Origin: Nitrososphaerota archaeon
GTDB taxonomy: Archaea > Thermoproteota > Nitrososphaeria > Nitrososphaerales > UBA183
Assembly: GCA_027886925.1 (NCBI GenBank)
Contig: JAPCJN010000010.1
Location: forward strand, 18,153-30,039
Length of the DNA stretch: 11,887 bases
Direction of reading: 5' to 3'
The position numbers and the translations under genes are program-made. This document shows, in pieces, positions 1 through 6,451 of the stretch; the first letter of the stretch is position 1; every line of letters begins with the position of its first letter. The notes beneath the pieces are model-generated. The model was not told where the DNA came from, did not search any database, and was given only the letters and a program-made list of their open reading frames with translations.

Positions 1-843
1 ATAAGAAACGATGCCCATGTGAAGCAAGGCCATGTTTCCGCTTCGACTTCAGGCACAGGAATCATCATACCCCTCTACACATACCCGGGAAGCACGTGGG
101 CCGAGGTAGTCGCCGTCGCAAAATCGAATAAGCACGTCCCGATAATGGCGATCGTGAACCCTAATAGCGGACCTGGAACGCGACAGGACGGGAACTACAT
201 TTCGGGAATATCGTACCTGCAGTCGGCAGGTGTGACGGTGCTGGGCTATGTCCCAACGGGCTACGCATCTCGGAGCATCTCCGATGTGCGGGCCTCTGTC
301 GGACTCTACAAGAGGTGGTATCCGGTTGATGGGATTTTCTTCGACGAGATGCCCAACGCCTCAGGCCAGGAGGGATATTGCTCCGCGCTCGGTGACCACG
401 CGAAATCTCTTGGGTTCACCCGCACCGTTGGGAATCCTGGGGCTCCCGTACCAGCAAGCTATGTGGGAACGCTCGACACCCTGGTGATCTACGAAGGTAG
501 AGGCCTTCCAAGCCTCTCACTTTTGCGAAGTTGGCGGTATGACGAAGTCAAAAGCAAATTCGCCGTCATTGCCTATGGTGTCGATGACCTCGAAAAATCC
601 TACCTTTCCGAAGCTTCCCCTTATCTCGGCTATGTCTATGTCACAAACGCAGGACTTCCAAACGCATACGTGGTCCTCCCTCCTTATCTCGCATCCATCG
701 CCGAAGCTCTCGAATGTGCCGACAGAATTCCCATAGAGGACTCAGCTGGGTCCTGGCATGCAAAACGCGGTATGCATGCGAGCGGCCCAAAGGGCACTAG
801 AAGATTGTTTCAGCGAGTTAATATACGGAAGATTATCCTATAG
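1..843 (+). CDS. Spherulation-specific family 4 (spherulin-4) protein, 5' partial
   Basis: The reading frame is open to the first base of the window, so the true start may lie upstream; a GTG at 19 is the first usable start inside. From about residue 14 (counting from that GTG) the protein follows the spherulin-4 pattern: an opening beta strand ending in PLYTYPG, then AIVNPNSGPGT, VLGYVPTGYASRS, and the acidic GIFFDEMPN motif. This family is a TIM-barrel hydrolase type; its fungal member Sph3 (GH135) cuts a galactosamine-containing exopolysaccharide, so a role on an extracellular or cell-surface amino-sugar polymer is plausible but inferred. Any signal peptide would be in the missing 5' part. 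The last 35 or so residues are basic and look unlike the conserved domain. The TATA box of the next gene lies inside this 3' end. Confidence 0.82.
   Translation: MRNDAHVKQGHVSASTSGTGIIIPLYTYPGSTWAEVVAVAKSNKHVPIMAIVNPNSGPGTRQDGNYISGISYLQSAGVTVLGYVPTGYASRSISDVRASVGLYKRWYPVDGIFFDEMPNASGQEGYCSALGDHAKSLGFTRTVGNPGAPVPASYVGTLDTLVIYEGRGLPSLSLLRSWRYDEVKSKFAVIAYGVDDLEKSYLSEASPYLGYVYVTNAGLPNAYVVLPPYLASIAEALECADRIPIEDSAGSWHAKRGMHASGPKGTRRLFQRVNIRKIIL
818..826 (+). promoter_or_regulatory. TATA box for winged-helix gene 1
   Basis: TTAATATAC is centred about 32 bases before the ATG at 854. It lies within the end of the preceding coding region, which suggests that the winged-helix gene has its own promoter. 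Confidence 0.45.
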
Positions 844-853
844 TTGACTGGGA

Positions 854-1138
854 ATGAAGTACAGAAGCCGGACAGACATAATCGCCATGATTCTGCAGGC
901 GGCGATGCAGGGTGCGACGAAGACAAGACTCATGTACAGCGCATACCTCTCTTACGCCCAGGTTCAGGAGTACCTCGCATTTCTGAAGGACAGGAAGCTG
1001 ATAAGCTTCGAGGAAGGAACCCAGCAATACAAGTTGACCGAGCAGGGCCTGCGCTTCTTGAGAGTCTACGACGAGATTAGCGACATAGTCTCGTTGAATG
1101 GCAGATCCGACAAGGTCGCGCCCAGTCTCCTAGAGTAG
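854..1138 (+). CDS. Small winged-helix DNA-binding protein (HTH_45/ArnR1-like)
   Basis: A 94-residue protein that is essentially one winged helix: an N-terminal RTDIIAMILQAAMQ helix, KTRLMYSAYLSYAQVQEYLAFL as helices 2 and 3 (recognition), then the wing LISFEEGTQQYKLTEQG and a closing helix FLRVYDEISDI. This layout is that of the HTH_45 family (PF14947), expanded in Nitrososphaerota and usually taken as sequence-specific transcription regulators; targets cannot be read from the sequence. The ATG at 854 was chosen because the winged-helix domain starts right there and a TATA box sits about 32 bases upstream. It ends 28 bases before a strong terminator, so it is probably a single-gene unit. It resembles the product of the gene at 4259, which keeps the same KT..(I/L)MY...QVQ.YL spacing. 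Confidence 0.82.
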   Translation: MKYRSRTDIIAMILQAAMQGATKTRLMYSAYLSYAQVQEYLAFLKDRKLISFEEGTQQYKLTEQGLRFLRVYDEISDIVSLNGRSDKVAPSLLE

Positions 1139-1165
1139 AATCAAGCAAGCAAACTAGTCGGACGG

Positions 1166-1197
1166 GCCTGCCTCAGGGCAGGCGTTTTCTTTTTTTC
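1166..1197 (+). terminator. Hairpin plus T-tract terminator
   Basis: A perfect 7-base-pair stem, GCCTGCC (1166-1172) with GGCAGGC (1177-1183), closes a four-base TCAG loop. It is followed by a T-rich run (1185-1197). It sits 28 bases after the winged-helix stop codon and before the TFB promoter, so it separates the two units. Confidence 0.8.
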
Positions 1198-1280
1198 GTT
1201 TCCTCTGACCATGTTTGACAACAAAACATTGTTCTTCAATATTGAAATTCTGAAATGCTATTTACCAATCATGCCAGGAC

Positions 1281-1288
1281 CTTTTAAC
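1281..1288 (+). promoter_or_regulatory. TATA box of the TFB gene
   Basis: CTTTTAAC begins 25 bases before the ATG at 1306. This spacing predicts a leaderless or nearly leaderless transcript, common in archaea, and no Shine-Dalgarno sequence is seen before this ATG. Confidence 0.6.
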
Positions 1289-1305
1289 CCACTCGCCGCA
1301 GAAAT

Positions 1306-2262
1306 ATGTCCATGTTAGCAAATAGGCTCCTCGAAAGGCAAGGAAGGCAAGGCGACCTTTGCAAAGAGTGCAGGGCAAACTTGGTCCCAGATTTTGAAAC
1401 AGGCGAGCAGGTCTGTGCCGGATGCGGTGCTGTCCGCAACAGCGACGAAATCAGGTTCTCTGCGATCTATGCAGCCTCAGCCGGCGAGCTGGGCTCGGTC
1501 ATGGGTGATGAGGACTCGAGGATGATGAACTACGTCTCTTTGCCGACAAAAATCGACAGTCGAGACGTCGACGCGAGAGGGAAGCACATTGTCGAGGCAG
1601 GAGACATGAAGCGACTCAGGCGGCTGAACAACCTGACCATCGCGAGCGACTCCAAGCGGAGGAACCTCACCAGGGCAGCGAACGAGATTCAAAGAATAGG
1701 CGGGTCTTTGGGCGCCGGCAAGGGTATCGTCGAAAGGGCTTACGAGATCTACCGCAAGGGTATCGAGGATGGAAGCGGAAGGCGTAGGTCTATCCTGGGC
1801 ATGTCGGAGGCTGCGCTCTACCTGGCGTGCAAGGAGAGGGGCATCCCGCGGACCGCAGAAGAGATCGGGCACATGGGTGACGGCATCGAAGGGAAGAACA
1901 TACGCCACTACTCGAAGGTCCTGATGAAGGGTGCGGGACTACGCGCTTCTTCGCCTGACCCCGCCTCTCAGGTGTCCAGAATAGCGAACCACGCTGGCCT
2001 TGGTGGAGTCACCGAGAGGAGGGCCATACAGATTCTAGAAAAGGTCAAGAACAGTCCGGTCCTAGCAGGAAAGAGGCCGGTCTCCGTCGCGGCGGCGGCG
2101 CTTTACCTTGCTGCAAACCAGGCGTCCGAGCACACGACACAGATCAGAATCGCCTTTGCAGCGGGAGTGACGACTATCACGCTCCGAAAAAGGGCCAATG
2201 AAGTCTCGAGGCTGCTGGAATCCAGCGGCGGCCCAGACGTCGCGCAAGCAGCGCAGGCCTGA
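1306..2262 (+). CDS. tfb: Transcription initiation factor TFB
   Basis: Archaeal TFIIB homologue of 318 residues, close to the usual size. It recruits RNA polymerase to TBP bound at the TATA box. The N-terminal zinc ribbon is visible as C19-x2-C22 and C37-x2-C40. A linker follows, then two cyclin-like repeats: about 115-205 (with RSILGMSEAALYLACKERGIPRTAEEI) and about 215-305 (with RPVSVAAAALYLAANQ). The second repeat should carry the recognition helix for the BRE (TTITLRKRANEVSRLL). The B-linker region (about residues 80-112) is more divergent than in general-purpose TFBs, and the protein ends in an Ala-rich tail. It may therefore be one of several TFBs used for particular promoters, a common situation in Nitrososphaerota; this is inference. 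The stop codon lies in the loop of a hairpin (2253-2269). Confidence 0.95.
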   Translation: MSMLANRLLERQGRQGDLCKECRANLVPDFETGEQVCAGCGAVRNSDEIRFSAIYAASAGELGSVMGDEDSRMMNYVSLPTKIDSRDVDARGKHIVEAGDMKRLRRLNNLTIASDSKRRNLTRAANEIQRIGGSLGAGKGIVERAYEIYRKGIEDGSGRRRSILGMSEAALYLACKERGIPRTAEEIGHMGDGIEGKNIRHYSKVLMKGAGLRASSPDPASQVSRIANHAGLGGVTERRAIQILEKVKNSPVLAGKRPVSVAAAALYLAANQASEHTTQIRIAFAAGVTTITLRKRANEVSRLLESSGGPDVAQAAQA

Positions 2263-2269
2263 CGCCTGC
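2253..2269 (+). terminator. Hairpin with the TFB stop codon in its loop
   Basis: GCAGGC (2253-2258) pairs with GCCTGC (2264-2269) across the loop CTGAC, which contains the TGA stop at 2260-2262. A pyrimidine-rich stretch follows (TCTGTCCTTTC). It could act in 3'-end formation or mRNA protection; no strong T-tract is present. Confidence 0.45.
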
Positions 2270-2345
2270 TCTGTCCTTTCATGGGTGCCGCCAGAAAGCC
2301 GAGAGGTATCTACGAGGGCAATCGACTGTTTGATTCATCGGCTAT

Positions 2346-2356
2346 CAATATAATTT
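2346..2356 (+). promoter_or_regulatory. TATA box of the DUF1328-like gene
   Basis: CAATATAATTT is centred about 32 bases before the ATG at 2383, a normal archaeal TATA spacing that allows only a short leader. Confidence 0.5.
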
Positions 2357-2382
2357 GGCCGTCGAACCTACTGTGATAACAA

Positions 2383-2553
2383 ATGGGCTTGCTGGGACTG
2401 GCCATCGTGTTCCTGTTCATAGCGCTGATAGCTTACGCCGTAGGAGCCAGGGGGATAGCAGGGTTCACAATGGAGATTGCAAGGATATTGATTTTGGTCT
2501 TCGTCGTCTTGTTCGTTCTGACCCTGCTATTCGGTGGGGGGCTCAGCTTCTAA
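2383..2553 (+). CDS. 56-residue DUF1328/YtjA-like membrane protein
   Basis: ATG at 2383 opens a 56-residue frame to TAA at 2551. The protein has two hydrophobic helices (about 3-20 and 34-50) joined by a short glycine-containing turn, GARGIAGFTMEIAR, and ends GGGLSF. This helix-GIAG-helix layout and length match the DUF1328/UPF0391 family (YtjA in E. coli), a small inner-membrane protein family of unknown function often seen next to stress genes. Composition and frame length argue for a real gene, and a TATA box sits about 32 bases upstream. A longer frame overlapping this region (2355-2699) is less convincing. The gene stands alone, between TFB and the ferritin-like gene. Confidence 0.78.
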   Translation: MGLLGLAIVFLFIALIAYAVGARGIAGFTMEIARILILVFVVLFVLTLLFGGGLSF

Positions 2554-2838
2554 TCAGCGACCTCAAGCATAGAGACCCCCCGAATCTGATGCGTGACCCG
2601 TTCCCGTTGGGATATCGAGCGGGCAAATGGAAATACTCGGAAGGCAGCAAGAAACGTGGAAACTGGAATATCGGCCGAAAAACACGTGTAAGGAGATAGT
2701 CGAGCATCTCAAACGACAAGTAACCGCCGGTCTCCTTCAGCCACGAAAGGAAACAAAAGACGAGAGAACAATCGCTCCCAAACTGGGCACTTTTTGCTGG
2801 TCTCAGCTGACAAAACCTCCATAACTTTTCCACATATG
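2554..2838. other. Intergenic stretch without a recognised gene
   Basis: About 285 bases before the ferritin-like promoter. A 65-codon frame (2627-2824) begins with ATG, but its product matches no family I recognise, lacks a clear TATA box or Shine-Dalgarno site and ends in a proline/threonine tail. I treat it as probably non-coding. No tRNA-like structure or repeat was seen. Confidence 0.4.
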
Positions 2839-2847
2839 CTTAATATC
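2839..2847 (+). promoter_or_regulatory. TATA box of the ferritin-like gene
   Basis: CTTAATATC is centred about 29 bases before the ATG at 2872. It supports that ATG over the upstream in-frame ATGs at 2794 and 2836, which lie before or at the TATA box. Confidence 0.55.
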
Positions 2848-2871
2848 AGCCTGGCTAGCCTGACTCGTGCA

Positions 2872-3333
2872 ATGCCGAATCGCAAGAGCGCCGACGCCGA
2901 CAAGTCCACACGTGCAGCAACAGATGAGATAGTCCGGGGCCTCAACGAGGACCTGGCAAGAGAATACAAGGCGATCATTCAGTACGTGGTGTTCAGTGCT
3001 GTACTGAAGGGTGCCCAATATGGGGATATTGCAGAGCAACTGAAGAAGCACGCCTCGCAGGAGTTGGCGCACGCCATCGAAGTTGCCAGGCAGATTGATT
3101 ACCTCGGTGGTGACCCAACGGTTATCGGGAAGAAGGCCGAGTTCTCCAGCGAGTCGAAAGAGATGCTGGAGATAGACCTAAGGGGAGAGGAGGAGACGAT
3201 AAAGAACTACCGCGAGAGAATTCAACAGGCGGAACGCGCGGGCGAGTACGCGCTATCAGAAGCGTTGAGGGACATCATCGCAGAGGAACAGGATCACGAA
3301 ATTGATCTGCGAGACGCTCTCGGATTGCGCTGA
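2872..3333 (+). CDS. Ferritin-like (bacterioferritin-type) di-iron protein
   Basis: A 153-residue four-helix bundle protein. The di-iron ligand pattern of ferritin-like proteins is visible: E31 in LAREYKAIIQY, E64 and H67 in SQELAH, E107 in GEEETIKNY, and E139 with H142 in AEEQDHEIDL. Helix-2/3 crossover DYLGGDPTV is also typical. Such proteins bind and oxidise ferrous iron for storage or to limit oxidative damage; some act as DNA-protecting Dps-like shells. Which subtype this is cannot be settled by eye; no haem-binding Met is obvious, so ferritin-like is safer than bacterioferritin. The start at 2872 follows from the TATA box and from the family's usual length. It is a single gene with no close neighbour downstream. 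Confidence 0.9.
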   Translation: MPNRKSADADKSTRAATDEIVRGLNEDLAREYKAIIQYVVFSAVLKGAQYGDIAEQLKKHASQELAHAIEVARQIDYLGGDPTVIGKKAEFSSESKEMLEIDLRGEEETIKNYRERIQQAERAGEYALSEALRDIIAEEQDHEIDLRDALGLR

Positions 3334-3364
3334 ATGTATTTCCCCGTAGCGGATTACAAACCAT

Positions 3365-3384
3365 CCTCCCTTTTCTTTGTTTGT
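3365..3384 (+). terminator. T-rich stretch after the ferritin-like gene
   Basis: A pyrimidine/T-rich run (CTCCCTTTTCTTTGTTTG) lies about 30 bases after the stop codon, without a clear hairpin. Archaeal RNA polymerase can stop at such T-tracts. Confidence 0.35.
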
Positions 3385-3519
3385 CGGAATCTTGAATCGC
3401 CAAAAAGAGCGTCAAAATTCTAAAACGCGGCCAACTTCATCAGACGATGCCAGCATAGTTCGTTACCCGTGGCAGACTGGGTGAGCACACGAATGCTATG
3501 TAACATTATTGAGGTATCG

Positions 3520-3528
3520 ATATATATT
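3520..3528 (+). promoter_or_regulatory. TATA box of the PIG-L deacetylase operon
   Basis: ATATATATT is centred 24 bases before the ATG at 3548. This makes 3548 the likely leaderless start and places the longer frame's start (3509) upstream of the promoter. Confidence 0.65.
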
Positions 3529-3547
3529 GGGCGGAGACCTTTCGCCG

Positions 3548-4258
3548 ATGAACATCCTAGCGATAGGCGCCCATCCAGACGACATTGAGCTGGGTTGCGG
3601 CGGCCTCCTGATCAAGGCTGCCAGGGAGGGGCACGACGTTTTCATGTACACCCTGACGAGGGGCGGAGCGTCTGGCGAGCCGAGAGAGAGAACAGAGGAA
3701 CTCAAGCGCTCGGCGAAATTCATCGGGGCAAAAGACGTCCAAATAGACGACTTCGAGGACACAAAGCTCACGCCTGGTCCTGAGCTGATCAACCACATAG
3801 AGTCTTACCTGCACGTCGTTGATCCCGATCTCATAATAATGCACTCCGAGAAGGACATCCACCATGATCACAGAGCGATCGCTACAGCGACCATAGAGGC
3901 AGCAAGGGCTTCGTCCAACATCCTCTCTTACGAGATTCCTCTCACGAAGGAATTCCAGCCTGAAATCTATTACGACATATCGGACGTAATCGACGAAAAA
4001 GTCGAGCTCATCGAGATTTTCTGGTCGCAGAACACAAAGCTGTTCCTGAAAGCCAACGCGATAAAGGGGCTCGCCGAGTATCGAGCGCTCCAAAGCAGGC
4101 TGGGCCCCAGCATCAACTACGTCGAGACTTTCGAAGTAGTGAAGCTCTGCCTCGACAAGCAATTCACGTTGATGAAGGTTCCGCGTGTCATCGCCTCCGA
4201 GCCGCCTCTCAAGGCAGAACGGGAAAGGCTGTATGCGTGGAACGAAAGGTCGAGATAG
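3548..4258 (+). CDS. PIG-L/LmbE family N-acetylglucosaminyl deacetylase
   Basis: A 236-residue protein with the PIG-L (LmbE-like) signature. AHPDD at residues 8-12 supplies two zinc ligands (H9, D12) and the catalytic base D11. HHDHR at 105-109 supplies the third ligand (H108). Family members remove the acetyl group from N-acetylglucosamine in lipids, thiol cofactors, antibiotics or chitobiose; the substrate here is unknown. The Rossmann-like start MNILAIG and no signal peptide indicate a cytoplasmic enzyme. The start is set by a strong TATA box 24 bases upstream. Its stop TAG (4256-4258) is directly followed by the ATG of winged-helix gene 2, so the two form an operon and the regulator may control it or respond to the same cue. 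Confidence 0.92.
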   Translation: MNILAIGAHPDDIELGCGGLLIKAAREGHDVFMYTLTRGGASGEPRERTEELKRSAKFIGAKDVQIDDFEDTKLTPGPELINHIESYLHVVDPDLIIMHSEKDIHHDHRAIATATIEAARASSNILSYEIPLTKEFQPEIYYDISDVIDEKVELIEIFWSQNTKLFLKANAIKGLAEYRALQSRLGPSINYVETFEVVKLCLDKQFTLMKVPRVIASEPPLKAERERLYAWNERSR

Positions 4259-4585
4259 ATGGAACAAAGTCCTATCGAGTTGGGATACAAAAGCGTACTC
4301 GGCTGGGGAAACAGGGGTTGGTTGGAAATAATCGACCTCATGCTCACGGTATGTGAGCGAGGCGCGCTGAAGACGCACATCATGTACAAGTGCAACCTCA
4401 ACTCGAAGCAAGTCCAGCAATATCTGGATTTCGTGGTGAACCGCGGGTTGGTAGCAACATCGCACGATGCCGAAGACCCGAAGAGGACATTCTACACGAC
4501 CACGGACAGGGGAAAGCGACTGATGCGCGCCTACAACGAGCTCGCGGAGATATTCACCTTCCAAAGCCCCAAATTGGGCGCTTAG
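4259..4585 (+). CDS. Small winged-helix protein 2 (HTH_45-like)
   Basis: A 108-residue one-domain winged helix: RGWLEIIDLMLTVCERGALKTHIMYKCNL, recognition helix NSKQVQQYLDFVVNRG, a wing in PKRTFYTTTDRG and a final helix RLMRAYNELAEIFTF. It is a paralogue-like match to the protein encoded at 854, with an extra N-terminal stretch of about 20 residues. The ATG immediately follows the deacetylase stop codon with no spacer, so translation is probably coupled. It is likely a transcription regulator; autoregulation of the deacetylase operon is a guess. Its stop codon sits in the loop of a GC-rich hairpin. Confidence 0.8.
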   Translation: MEQSPIELGYKSVLGWGNRGWLEIIDLMLTVCERGALKTHIMYKCNLNSKQVQQYLDFVVNRGLVATSHDAEDPKRTFYTTTDRGKRLMRAYNELAEIFTFQSPKLGA

Positions 4586-4593
4586 ACGCGCCC
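4576..4593 (+). terminator. Hairpin with stop codon of winged-helix gene 2 in its loop
   Basis: GGGCGC (4576-4581) and GCGCCC (4588-4593) form a perfect six-pair stem around TTAGAC, which contains the TAG stop at 4583-4585. No T-tract follows at once, so this may be a 3'-end stabiliser and not a terminator in the strict sense. Confidence 0.4.
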
Positions 4594-4611
4594 GGTCGAG
4601 GCTCTGGACAA

Positions 4612-4621
4612 TTCTTATATC
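4612..4621 (+). promoter_or_regulatory. TATA-like box upstream of the Lrp gene
   Basis: TTCTTATATC is centred about 49 bases before the TTG at 4665, predicting a leader of roughly 20-25 bases. An AAGGAGG at 4636-4642 is too far (22 bases) from the TTG to be an ordinary Shine-Dalgarno site. Confidence 0.4.
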
Positions 4622-4664
4622 ACTCCTCGCCTACTAAGGAGGCTAGCATCGGTGGTGCAACGTA

Positions 4665-5150
4665 TTGAAACCATCAGGAAGGCAGCTGGTCGACCTAACA
4701 GAAGTGGACAAGAAGATTCTAAAGTCGCTCCTGAGCGCCGATGGGAGAAAGAGCACAACTGCCCTTGCTAGTAGCATCGACGTCCCGAGAGCCACGGTTC
4801 AGAGGAGACGAAGATATCTAGAGAACAACCTGCTAATCTCGTCCTATTCTATGGACCTCTCAAGGTTCGGCTACAGAAGGATAGACTTCCTGATAGAAAC
4901 ACGCAGCGGATTCACCAAAAGGATAGCAGGGAAGCTGCTCGAGCTACCAGAGATCATATCGGTTTCGACGACCATTGGGGAGCACACGATCGATATCATA
5001 GCCGAGCTCATCATCAAGAACAACGGACAGATCCTTGACCTGAGCGAGAAGGTCAAAGGCATGAGAGGGGTCGGCAACGTCACATGGACCGAGGTGGTCC
5101 AGGAGACGAGGAAGAAAACCGTCCCTGACTACATCATCGACGCGCTCTAG
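4665..5150 (+). CDS. Lrp/AsnC family transcription regulator
   Basis: A 161-residue protein with the classic two-part layout. An N-terminal helix-turn-helix (about 10-60) contains LTEVDKKILKSLLSADGRKS, a family opening, and the recognition helix PRATVQRRRRYLEN. A RAM-like ligand/oligomer domain follows (about 65-150), with LLELPEIISVSTTIGEHTIDI and VKGMRGVGNVTWTEVV. Lrp/AsnC proteins form dimers to octamers and sense amino acids or other small molecules to control metabolism. The start is a TTG: a stop codon in the same frame (4644) leaves no ATG or GTG alternative upstream. It is a single gene. A 14-base palindrome begins 33 bases after its stop codon, a possible binding site for it or another dimeric regulator. 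Confidence 0.9.
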   Translation: MKPSGRQLVDLTEVDKKILKSLLSADGRKSTTALASSIDVPRATVQRRRRYLENNLLISSYSMDLSRFGYRRIDFLIETRSGFTKRIAGKLLELPEIISVSTTIGEHTIDIIAELIIKNNGQILDLSEKVKGMRGVGNVTWTEVVQETRKKTVPDYIIDAL

Positions 5151-5183
5151 AATCATGTCGCTTCATTGCATCGCAATAAATGT

Positions 5184-5197
5184 GAGCCAATTGGCTC
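5184..5197. promoter_or_regulatory. 14-base perfect palindrome, possible operator
   Basis: GAGCCAATTGGCTC is its own reverse complement; including flanks, 5181-5200 is palindromic at all but one pair. It lies between the Lrp gene and the receiver gene, about 90 bases before the latter's TATA-like box. A dimeric regulator site is more likely than an RNA hairpin because there is no loop. Confidence 0.4.
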
Positions 5198-5281
5198 GCA
5201 GGCACCATAAGGAAAATGCGCATTAAGCCGACATGAGACTTCGTATGAGCGATTCGTCCATATTTTGATATGATTGCGAAC

Positions 5282-5290
5282 AAATAAATA
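5282..5290 (+). promoter_or_regulatory. TATA-like box of the receiver gene
   Basis: AAATAAATA is centred about 36 bases before the ATG at 5322, slightly long for a leaderless transcript but compatible with a leader of about 10 bases. Confidence 0.4.
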
Positions 5291-5321
5291 GGACGCCGGG
5301 CTCGGCAGACGAGCGGATATA

Positions 5322-5717
5322 ATGTCTCTCGGCCCGCAGGGGAAACGAATTCTCATTGTCGATGACGAGGTGGACATCACAAGTGCACTCAAGAAAGGGA
5401 TGGAGACAAAGGGTTTTCTCGTGGACGCGCATAACGCACCAACTGAAGCAATCAGGAGGTTCAAACCAAACACCTACTCTCTTGCGATCCTAGACGTTCG
5501 AATGCCCGAGATGAGCGGCTTCGAGCTCTATCGAGAACTTAAGAAGCTTGATGGCAATCTAAACTTCTTTTTCTTCACTGCCATTGACATCTATCCTAGC
5601 GAGTTTGAGAGAATATTCCCGGATGTCAACGTCAAGGCATTCATAAAGAAGCCAATCTCTCTGTCTCAGCTGGTGATTCAACTTAACCTGGTCGCGGATA
5701 GGCCAGCTAAGGCCTAG
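5322..5717 (+). CDS. Stand-alone response regulator receiver protein
   Basis: A 131-residue CheY-like receiver with no output domain. All key residues are present: the acidic cluster D14-D15-E16 (LIVDDE), phospho-acceptor D58 in LDVRMPEMSG, T86 in FFFFTAID, and the conserved K110-P111 in FIKKP. Aspartate phosphorylation by a histidine kinase would drive a conformational change that is passed to a partner protein. It has its own promoter and no kinase next to it. The only kinase in the window is at 10358, fused by overlap to the gas-vesicle operon; pairing of the two is possible but unproven. A short hairpin lies 15 bases after the stop. Confidence 0.92.
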   Translation: MSLGPQGKRILIVDDEVDITSALKKGMETKGFLVDAHNAPTEAIRRFKPNTYSLAILDVRMPEMSGFELYRELKKLDGNLNFFFFTAIDIYPSEFERIFPDVNVKAFIKKPISLSQLVIQLNLVADRPAKA

Positions 5718-6076
5718 TCTTCCTGACGCGTAGACGGTCGGCCGTCTGAGGTTCATGAATGACCCGCTCCACTTCTTCCGGGGACGGAACGATTCGTCAC
5801 CGGCTCAATTAATCCAACATCTGCTTCAATCAGGGGTTGAGCATCGGCGTCGACTCCAACGTCACCCTTTCCTGCAAGGAGTCGACACGGCTCCTGATGA
5901 ACGAGTCGAAGTCACACGAGTGGTGCAGGGTCGACAAGCCTTGTGACGCGCTCCCGAAACGACCCTGCTGAGCATGATCGTTGTAGCCCGATGAGCCGGT
6001 CGCTAGCTCTATCTGTGCCCTGTCCATGCGCGATGCCGCAGAGACTAACACTCGTAGTGAAGATAGTTTCTGGACA
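5718..6076. other. Intergenic region without a convincing gene
   Basis: A 63-codon frame from ATG 5755 to 5946 and, in another frame, a cysteine-rich stretch that includes ESKSHEWCRVDKPCDAL (about 5836-5970) could be parts of one decayed gene, but neither has a recognisable family or start signal. Nothing else is seen apart from the hairpin at 5732. Confidence 0.35.
5732..5747 (+). terminator. Short hairpin downstream of receiver gene
   Basis: AGACGG (5732-5737) pairs with CCGTCT (5742-5747) around a TCGG loop. No T-tract follows, so a terminator role is uncertain. Confidence 0.35.
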
Positions 6077-6087
6077 GTTATATATGG
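6077..6087 (+). promoter_or_regulatory. TATA box of the YqjD/YqjE-like operon
   Basis: GTTATATATGG is centred about 33 bases before the TTG at 6115, supporting that unusual start codon. Confidence 0.55.
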
Positions 6088-6114
6088 AGCCAGTTCATCT
6101 CTTTTGAGAGAATT

Positions 6115-6450
6115 TTGGCTGCCGGAACCAAGGGCGAAAATCATGCGTCACACGACTCCCTCAAGGCATTGAGGAGCGACTTTGAGCGAAGAATCCGAGA
6201 CATCGGATCCGAAATGGAGCAGGGACATGCGGGGATGGCGGAGGAGTCCCTGGTAGCTCTGAAAAACGACTTCGAGCGAAGGCTCTCAGACATCCGTGAG
6301 CAAATCGACGAGTCAATGGAACCGAAAAGACAGGTGATCAGAGATCAGCCTTTCTCCTCGGTGGCAGCAGCGCTGGCGTCAGGCGTGGCGGCCGGAGTCC
6401 TGCTCGGCGTCCTTCTGAGTAGTGGTAGTAGTAGAAAGAGCAAGGAGTAG
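6115..6450 (+). CDS. YqjD/ElaB (DUF883)-like tail-anchored membrane protein
   Basis: A 111-residue protein with a charged helical N-terminal part and one C-terminal membrane helix (about 81-101, AALASGVAAGVLLGVLL) ending in a basic tail, SSRKSKE. The pattern 'RDQPF then alanine/glycine-rich helix' is that of the DUF883 family. In E. coli YqjD sits in the inner membrane and binds stationary-phase ribosomes; whether that holds here is unknown. The soluble part has two near-identical 16-residue units 30 residues apart (residues 15-30 and 45-60), each with LK/RxDFERR(I/L)xDI, so it may be a tandem coiled coil. The TTG start is backed by the TATA box; the next in-frame ATG (6214) would remove the first repeat. 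The YqjE-like gene follows at once. Confidence 0.75.
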   Translation: MAAGTKGENHASHDSLKALRSDFERRIRDIGSEMEQGHAGMAEESLVALKNDFERRLSDIREQIDESMEPKRQVIRDQPFSSVAAALASGVAAGVLLGVLLSSGSSRKSKE

Positions 6451-6451
6451 C

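Noticed and set aside
756..779. Two GCATGC copies 18 bases apart near the end of the spherulin-4-like gene
   Set aside because: Short self-complementary hexamers in coding sequence are expected by chance and no further copies form an array.
1477..1908. A 143-codon open frame on the - strand
   Set aside because: It is antisense to the TFB gene, with no family features; its openness follows from codon bias of TFB.
2355..2699. A 114-codon + frame between TFB and the ferritin-like gene
   Set aside because: It begins inside the TATA region of the 56-residue membrane protein, overlaps it in another frame and shows no domain, while the shorter frame has a clear membrane-protein layout.
3557..4564. 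A 335-codon open frame on the - strand
   Set aside because: It lies opposite the PIG-L and winged-helix genes, which have clear motifs and promoters. Its product has no recognisable domain, so it is a shadow frame.
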